Shown here in pieces: positions 56,701 to 64,000 of a stretch of 64,000 nucleotides of DNA. Numbering within the stretch: the stretch's first letter is position 1; every line of letters begins with the position of its first letter. Below the pieces are notes generated by a model that did no database searches, was not told the origin of the DNA, and worked only from the letters and a program-made list of their open reading frames with translations. A program made the translations under genes and the position numbers. The DNA is from Corythucha ciliata. Lineage: Eukaryota > Arthropoda > Insecta > Hemiptera > Tingidae. The DNA is taken from NCBI GenBank assembly GCA_038030265.1, contig CM075938.1, positions 52,321,189 through 52,385,188 on the forward strand. Direction: 5' to 3'.

Positions 56701-57690
56701 CTTCTTTGTTATAATACAAAAGTCGGAATTTTGGCTGCTTGGCGGATGGCATAGAGAAAATCAGTGAGTTTTGCCTTTTCGTGCTGGCTGAAATAACAGA
56801 AAATTAGTAATTTTCGTCTGCTCCGCTCATAAAATTCGAGAAGAACCGCGGGTCGGGCGGCTGTTTCGTTGGTCAAATCGGGCAAAACGATGACTTGAGA
56901 AATCTCAGTTTTGGCTGTTTGCCAGCGTATATGAAATCGAGAGAAACCGTAACGTCGAATCATTTTGCGGCTCAAATTCTATAAAAGGCAAGATTTTGAC
57001 TGCTTGGGGGGCTACATAATTGAGACAAACTGTTATTTTTGTATTTTGCGGCGGTAATTCGAAAAAAATTAGCAAGTTTGGCTTTTCCATGCATTAAATT
57101 CGAGAAAACCCGTGAGTCGGCTGTTCACCAGTTAAAAGTTGTGGAAAACAGGCATTTCGGGGCTTTGGCCACTTTATGGCTAAAATGCCGTAAATGTCCC
57201 TATTTTGGCTGTTTCGTGTAAGAAACCAAGAAATCCGGCGAGTCTGGCTGTTTTACGGCTAAAACTCTTTAAAATCTCTATTTTTGGTTGTTTCATGCAT
57301 AGAATGAGAACTACCGGGAGTTGCGCTGGTCCTAAGATAAAATTTACAAAAATAATAAGTTTGTAGGTCTCACACCTGAAAATAACAAAAATTACCATTT
57401 TTCCTGTTCTGCACGTAAAATAATTGAAAATAAATACATAAATAAAACATAATAAAAAATTAATTAACTTGCGAGTTGGGCGGTTCAGATTTCTGGAATC
57501 TGCGACTTGGGCTATTCCCAGGCTAAAATTAAAAGAACAACTGAATTTTTGCTTTTCAGCGAAAAAGTTGAGGGAAACCGTAAGTTTTGTCATTCCGCGG
57601 CTTGAAAGGGCCAAACCTGCGAAATAGACTGCTTTAAAGTGCAAATTCTGAAAAATTGAGGTTTAAAAGGGAAGAAATCCGCTGATTCTA
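56700..57690. repeat. Motif B-type array
   Basis: Units of about 40-60 bases with GCGGCTAAAATNGAGAAAA and TTTTGGCTGTTT segments (for example TTTTGGCTGCTTGGCGG, TTTTGGCTGTTTGCC, TTTTGGCTGTTTCGTG). Open frames on the minus strand here (up to 154 codons) are repeat by-products. Confidence 0.7.
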
Positions 57691-60160
57691 ACCATCGGGT
57701 AAAGAAGATTATAAGGTGACTGAGGAATCACCCGTTTCACCTCCGCGGTTACTAAGAATTACGTCTAGCTGAGTAATTATACGTTCGAGTGAAGGTTGGT
57801 GTGGACACTTGACACTGGACTGGGTTCTATGATCCTATAACGTTTTTGGCTGCCTGTTTTTAGGGTCCTGCACCCGAATTTTCTCGTGCGGACGATATCG
57901 ACACTTCGACGGCCCTTGAAGTCCAATAAGAAAGAGCCTTTTGACTCTGTATGGCCCGCTCTGTATAGTCGACAAAATCGGCCGGAACCAACGATAGTCA
58001 TTTCTGCCCTCCCCCCCTCTCCTCATACAGGGTCGGAGTTTGTGAATGGCCCATACTCGTAGGCTACGGGTGTTCCTCGGACCTAGACTGCTCTAGCATG
58101 TGCATGCAGTGTTCCTCCTCTAAAGGAAACCTTCCCCCCACCCTACACTCCGAGCACATTGGGGCAATATCTTCAACAATATTTGCGGAAATATGAGGGC
58201 ATTGCTTGGGTAAGAAGCACTTGTTTCCTAATAATTTATTAATTTTCTTCTCAGTTCGCGGTCTTTCGTGAACAATCGGCATTGAATTTCTGATTGTTAA
58301 GATGAAAAATAAATTGGTAAATGGATACTTCCCCCCTCTCAGGCGTTCATAATTACGAAAGTCTTCTCAAGAAAGAAAGTTGATAACCATTGCCCAATTT
58401 ATTCTCGAATCCAACGGAGGGGGACCCCCAGTTTTAAGCGAATTATTAATGATAAAATGAAATTATTAATGATCCCTTTTGAAGCAACTGCTCTTTTGAC
58501 GACTTATTTAAAAAAAATCCCTTTATACCGAGTTTAATCTCGACTGAAAAAATAAATTCGAACTAAATAAGTCTTGAGGATTAGCAGAGGAGGGGCTCAA
58601 AGCGTCCTCGCTTCATAACTTTCAATGGCTTCCTTTTTGTATAGAATAACTTGGTCGGAGAAGTGCTTGACTTTGTTCCAATCAATCCTCCCTCCCCCCC
58701 CCCATCTCCCGAACCAAGCTCAAACTTTTAAACATACGAAAAGTATTTCTTTGTAGTTCGACAACGCGCTATGAGGCCCTTTTATGTTCGAAATTGGGAG
58801 AGAATAAGGCACGTCGCTATTGAAAAATACCTCGCATCGCTGAGAATCTTTAGTGTGGGTGATGAGGAGGGGGAGGGGTCCTCAGTATAGTTTTTTCTCT
58901 ATTATAGGGCTGTGGTTCCTCAGGAACAATGTTGACAATTTTCCTTGTCTTTTTACGAAGCATGAACAATCTTCTCCTCCCTCCCTCGACCTTGTGACCC
59001 TGTCCCTCCTCTTGAGGAGTAAAATTGTCAACCTGCTATGATAAAATCTTACAGCTATTATTACGCCATGTGTAGGCGCAGGCTAAATGTCGCACGAAGG
59101 AGGAAGGAACTAGAGGGAAACTCAGATCTGTCAGAAATGTCAAAGTTTTTTGCCCAACTTTTATAATCTCTCGCAAATTACAGTCAATTCCCCATCCCTC
59201 CCACCGACACACTCTCTCTTTCTCTCACCCGTCATTACTTTCTAGCCAACATAATAACTGAAACCGGTCCATTCCATTGTTCCCGTTCCAAAAACCCACC
59301 CGAGTTTTCCAATCATTCCTGTTTTTATCAAGCAATATTAAAACCAGTTGAAGCTGAAAGTTCCCGATAAGGGGTAATGCTGGTCCTGTGTATTGGGGAA
59401 AAAAGTGATTTATTTTTCTGTCTTATTGATTTGAAGCTATTTTCTCATCTTCCGCAGAGATTAAAATTGGCACGCGCGCGTGAAGGGAGGAGGAGGGGTG
59501 GACAAACTAATTGTATCGGTTTTAATCAAGCGCAACGCTCTCATTTTATGGATAAATTGGGTGGCGGCTGTGCGAGAGAGAGGAATTCTGGAGTTGAACA
59601 AAATTTTAATGTGAAAAACCACCTGTCAAAAACTAAAAGTTGCCCGTTGCCTAATAAGACTGACGATTTCGACGCCCTTGGAATCACCAGTTCACGGCCG
59701 CTCACCCTGAAAACCCCGCCTTTAGGACACGTCCGTATAGTTCACCGCCCCGAGCGGTATATAAGGACACGAATATTTTCACTTACAGGAGACGGAAAGC
59801 TCAGGTTGACCCCCACTCCTCGCCCACGTCCAAAAAAGGATTAAAGGAGAAACACCCCTACCGTTGGTTGCGTGGGGTGGGGGGGGGGCATTAACGTAAT
59901 GAAATTATCCGTACCGGCCGTCGCCATCCTCATATAACAAATTACCGAATAGTTTATTGATTTTGCTGTACCTAACCTACTCGTACGTTTCTATCTATGA
60001 GGCGCATTCTTATTAGGCCAAATGATAAAGGAAAAATACTTCTACTACATCAGAGGCCCTCAAATCACTTCCGGCAAAAATATTTACAATATTTGCTAAC
60101 ATTTCTCACGGTCCCTTTTAATTATCGTTGTAATTCTAAATCAAACAACTCGGGCGCCGT
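57691..60160. other. Intergenic stretch without supported gene
   Basis: Mostly unique-looking sequence with CT-rich tracts and poly-C near 58695. The 155-codon plus-strand open frame at 59377-59844 has a basic composition but no domain or splice context, so it is not called. Confidence 0.45.
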
Positions 60161-60163
60161 GGC

Positions 60164-60167
60164 AAAA
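60164..60167 (-). terminator. Pol III terminator of tRNA-Pro
   Basis: A TTTT run on the minus strand begins 11 bases after the last tRNA base, the usual RNA polymerase III stop. Confidence 0.75.
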
Positions 60168-60177
60168 TGATTACTTG

Positions 60178-60249
60178 GGGCTCGTCCGGGATTTGAACCC
60201 GGGACCTCTCGCACCCTAAGCGAGAATCATACCCCTAGACCAACGAGCC
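60178..60249 (-). tRNA. tRNA-Pro (anticodon AGG)
   Basis: A 72-base minus-strand gene. The acceptor stem GGCTCGT pairs with ACGAGCC. The D-arm contains TGGTCTAGGGG (A box), the anticodon stem-loop CTCGCTTAGGGTGCGAG has AGG at 60217-60215, and the T-arm contains GGTTCAAATCC (B box). No intron is present and CCA is not encoded, as usual for nuclear eukaryotic tRNAs. All stems pair, so the gene looks functional. A in the wobble position would be edited to inosine. Confidence 0.97.
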
Positions 60250-60549
60250 AATTTAAATCACGGCTGGGTTAAAAATCCTCTTACTCCGCGACCGACCTTG
60301 ACACCCCCCTCCCCGCCATTATAACGCCTTGAACACAAAAATATTGTCGCTAGGGGCCCACAAGCTGGGCTTGGATCCGATATTTTTAGCTACCATTGTC
60401 CAAAATTAAACTTCGGAGGAATTTCACAACGAGTTGAAGAGGTAGAAAAACCCGGCCACAGCTAATCGGGGGGGGGGGGCACCCTCACACTCTCCCTGTT
60501 CCATCAATAAAATAGGTCCTTTGAAGAATATGATTATTGATGTGAAAAT
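60250..60549. other. Intergenic stretch beside the tRNA
   Basis: A poly-G run at 60468-60477 is the only mark. Confidence 0.4.
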
Positions 60550-60900
60550 TAGCAGTATGTCTTGAACGATCCAACCCCGTGGTATTATCAAAGAGACAGC
60601 CAAACCTGCAAAATTTTGCATGAGCCATCTAATTTCGTAGGCATTGCCTTTTTAAAGTGCCAGCCCCGCAAAATTAGTTGCTACGAGTGCTCAATCCGCG
60701 AAATTGCTCGAAATTCGTTTGAAACGAAATTGCTTAGTTTTTTCAATGATTCCACAACACGGAATTGACTTCTGTAAAGGCCAATAGCCTTAAAAGTATT
60801 TATTTGCCTTTTAATAAATAAAGCCTTTTAAGCCTATTGGCCTATAGACAATCCCTGGAAATTGTCTTTTACAAGAGTCAACCCCGCGTGTGCCCCTGCC
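60550..60900. repeat. Motif A array, inverse orientation (short)
   Basis: CCCGCAAAATTNG and CCGCGAAATTG units with T-rich spacers. Near 60775-60850 a small inverted repeat (AAGGCCAATAGCC / GGCCTATTGGCTT-like) forms a hairpin around AATAAATAAAGCC. Confidence 0.65.
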
Positions 60901-63900
60901 CTCTTTAAAGAGAATGAAAATGAGCGTTTCGAAATATTTCCGGCAAATTTTCTTGAATCGAGGTTGTATGGCCGCTGTCAACCCCTGAAAACTGGTCAAA
61001 GTGGTCAATCACGACCCTTGAACGTCTCGTCTGATTGGAAATTCGTCACAACTTTTGTAATCCTCGTGTTGAAAAACCCCAAACTTCGTCCAATTCTTAA
61101 TTTTGGCAATTTTTGATAAAATCATCCAGGCCGGACGTCGCATATGAGTCCCTCTTTGTGTGGTTGCGTGGGGTGGAAGGTTGAGCTCAAGACCCCAGAT
61201 GAGAGGCTTTTATGATATCTGTCGGGGTCCGGAGGGGGGGGGGGCTCCATGTGGTTTGTTCTGATCCAAGCAGAAAGCGCAGGCAAAGTAGGCGCACTGA
61301 CCGAATTCGACCCTCCCGTACAAGTTAATTACCACACGGTGTCCAATTTTAATCACGTCGTTGTATTTGACCACGAAATTGAATTAATACCACGACCAAA
61401 CGAACAGTCCCATCGACGTTATTTTTCTCATTTAATTTTACACCAACTGCTGACAGAGAGAGCATGTATAACACAATATATTTTCAATGAAGTTCACAGC
61501 AGGAACATCCCCTCCCTTCCACATCACCCTTTATTCACCATAAACCTAACTATTCGAGCGATTATTCCGCGGAGTGTATTAATTGCCTGCGGTCACCAGA
61601 TGTATCAACAAAGGGATGAAACGTTTGCTTTCGCGTTCAATACACAGAGCGACTCATGCGAACGGGATTAATCCGGGGCGGGGGAGGGGCAAGCGTTGGT
61701 TTGTAAATTATTAATATTTTTTTTATAATGTATTTTATAAAATTGCTTGCCTCAACTACATTCTTCCTTTTAATAAAATAAATAATTTTATCGGAGGAGT
61801 GAAGGCACGAAGCGTGGCGAAAATGGGCAAATTAAGCACGGATCAGCAGAAATGATAAGTTTACGTAAGGTGTTGATGACGTAAATCGGTGATTCACTGG
61901 GAATTGAATTGCATCAAATCGTTTTCTTGGCAGAGAGGTGTTGTAATAGTATATAAAAAAAAAAAAAATCATTTAGGTGCGTCGTTATTTGGCGATGACA
62001 AGTTGAACGAACGCGTCTGATCGTTACGTTACGCAGACGGAGATGTTGACGCCAGATTATCGCGTACTGTTATTTATAGAGCTGATTTCTATTAATTGTG
62101 GAGAATAGTGAAGGCTGGTTATTAAAATGACGTCACACCTCTCAGAAATCGGATGGTATGAGAGTAGCAGAATGACTACAATGCCCTTGCTTTTACAAGC
62201 AGATTGCCTATTATTCACAAGGAAAGGGTTTTCAACCCTGAAACTTTGCTCGCAGCGATCTCCCTTTTTTTTCGAGGGCGTTTTTTAAAACAGGAAACAC
62301 AAAAGCTTTATCACATCAGGGGTTGATTCCCGAGGGGGGGGGGGCAAAAATTGTAATTGTTCTTTGTTGTAGGAGGAGGGAAGAAGGGATGATAATTATA
62401 CAAAATTGAGGTTGAAAGAACCCAGGATCACAGAATGATGGTGAGAGGGGAGGTGGATCCCCCGTCCGCTTCATCCGCGCATTCAACCCCAAGGGCGGCA
62501 ATCGGTCTAGGGCTGGACCTCGAGCAACATCCGCTCTCATGGCAACCAGATATTGATCTCCAAGGAGAGTTTACTCTTCCCCAGGCCGCTTTTCGCAAAA
62601 CCCGAAAGCCCCTCTCCCCCGCCACCGCTCTCTCGCCACGCCCACTTTTTATTTCTTTATGATTTTTGAGCCTTCCCCTCCTACACCCTACCAACCCCTT
62701 GGGCGCTGTTTGAGAGGATTTTCCCTTTTTTGAGCTCGTTCTAGAATAATCTTCAATTATTTCCAGATGAAGTAAAGGATCCTTGATGGTGTTAACTATT
62801 GGAGCGAGGGCAAAGAGGTGGGAAATTGAAGCTCTCGCTGAAAGATAAGAGCGGGGGAAAAAAGGCAATGAGGGCGGAAACAGCATAATGAAGTGGAAAG
62901 CTCAGTTCAATGAGGCAGCTGATTCCATGAAGGCTCATCAGCGTTCTTGTATTCCATTAAGTACCAACCTGCTTTGAACAGAATTTTATTCCTTAAAACT
63001 CTTTAATTTGAAATTTCATTGGTGTTTTAATAATTTTAATAGTCTATCGGGGAGAACTAATCCAATTTGTCATCATTTTCCAGCGTTAGAGAAAAGCCCT
63101 ACTGTATAAAGAGAAGGAAAGGCCTAACTTTGCTGAGTTTCTGGAACTTTGTGGGTGTTGGACTATGGTTTGACGGAGCAGTGTGTAGGTGCGAGTGGTT
63201 AAAAGGAGGGGGGGGGGGTAAATTGAGGAAAAGAGTTTCAAGTTAGGTTAGTTGCCCTGGGTTACTGAGATCGATATGAAGATGTGTAAGAGATGAGAGT
63301 GGGATGCTGAGGGGACCAACTCGCTCTTCCTCCGCGCGCGCGAGAGGGAGAGAGAAAAGCTCCAGGGGATGCTGTGCCCGCCCCATCATGATGACAATGG
63401 GTCAGGGGTGAGAGGGGAAAGACAGGGAGGGTTTTCGTTGCGCCCGCGCCGTTCCACCCCTAATTAAGGACTTGGTGAGGATGGTGGCGGTGTATAAGGG
63501 AAATTGTACAAGTGAAAGGTGTTTCACCTTCCCCGTCAGCCCCTTCTTACAGAGAAAAAAGCCGCCCCTTCCATTGCACCCCTTTCTCTCTCATGCTTGA
63601 GCGACTATAGTACGAGAAGGCAAGAATGATCGAAAGCGGTGAACGGAGGGGTGGGCAACAGCAAACTTGACGAGCCCATTTTGTGAAGAAACCCAGTGAG
63701 GTATGAAACAAACGGAAAAGGAGTGGGTGGAATTTTTTATAGAATTTATGTTCTCCAAAAGAAAAGAAATTCACCATACCCCCCTCCTTACCAACCAAGC
63801 TTTTACTATGCAATATTAATGAAATTTTTAGTAAGCCAAACGTCCTTGACTCGAGCACGTAACAACAAAGACAGAGTAATGAAATTGAGAGTTGGGGTAA

Positions 63901-64000
63901 TGAAATTAGCCCAAAAATAAACACAAATACGTCAGAGGGTACAATTACGCCATCTTTTGCCCTGAAGACAGATCGTCGGTGACTTTAGCGCACAATTCTC
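60901..64000. other. Intergenic right end of the window
   Basis: No exon, RNA gene or array was supported. It contains poly-G runs (61234-61244, near 62333 and near 63209), AT-rich sequence at 61700-61790, and GA/CT-rich sequence at 63260-63560 with a short CG run (CGCGCGCGCG near 63336). Open frames at 61249-61671 and 62428-62886 lack domains. Confidence 0.45.

Noticed and set aside
56709..57644. Minus-strand frames of 88 and 154 codons
   Set aside because: Hydrophobic-looking but produced by motif B-type repeat units.
59377..59844. 155-codon plus-strand frame
   Set aside because: No recognisable domain, unusual composition, no splice or poly-A context.
61249..61671. 140-codon plus-strand frame starting at ATG
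   Set aside because: No domain match by eye, no conserved pattern, and no supporting exon signals. It may be chance.
62428..62886. 152-codon minus-strand frame
   Set aside because: Low-complexity Pro/Ser/Arg composition from CT-rich DNA, with an overlapping competing frame on the plus strand.

Overview
This window is nuclear DNA from an arthropod, most likely a hexapod. Its genes have many small exons with GT-AG introns. One is a juvenile-hormone-binding/takeout-family gene, a family known from insects and relatives, and there is a eukaryotic tRNA-Pro. I cannot name the species. All gene models below were built by hand by joining exons with matching splice phase, and none has been tested against transcripts.

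Layout. Positions 1-348 (minus) hold two internal exons of an UNC93-like membrane protein that runs off the left edge. Positions 6371-7738 (plus) hold a DUF4780-like gene of two visible exons. Positions 14671-28904 (plus) hold the largest gene, a 16-exon model of about 817 residues with the order transmembrane helix, SMP lipid-transfer domain, C2, polybasic segment, C1. This is a TMEM24/C2CD2-like lipid-transfer protein of ER-plasma membrane contacts. Its 7.1 kb first intron contains a dead piece of a Polinton/Maverick-type DNA polymerase. Positions 37467-42970 (minus) hold a decayed, 5'-truncated Ty3/gypsy element split by a roughly 2.1 kb nested insertion. Positions 44485-54022 hold three consecutive minus-strand genes: a secreted JHBP/takeout protein, the bromodomain protein BRD8 (a Tip60/NuA4 subunit) and a bHLH factor of the Oli/BHLHE22 family. 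Positions 60178-60249 (minus) hold tRNA-Pro(AGG). No protein-coding gene could be supported from about 54100 to 64000.

Much of the noncoding DNA is unusual. At least ten kilobases, by eye, consist of degenerate tandem arrays with a period of about 30-34 bases. They come in several motif families, in both orientations, built around ATTTCGCG or GCGAAATT cores. Several 125-200 base fold-back (MITE-like) elements and many poly-G/poly-C runs of 9-14 bases are scattered between them. The genes belong to unrelated pathways (nutrient or ion transport, lipid transfer, lipid-ligand carriage, chromatin acetylation, neural transcription) and I see no functional cluster.
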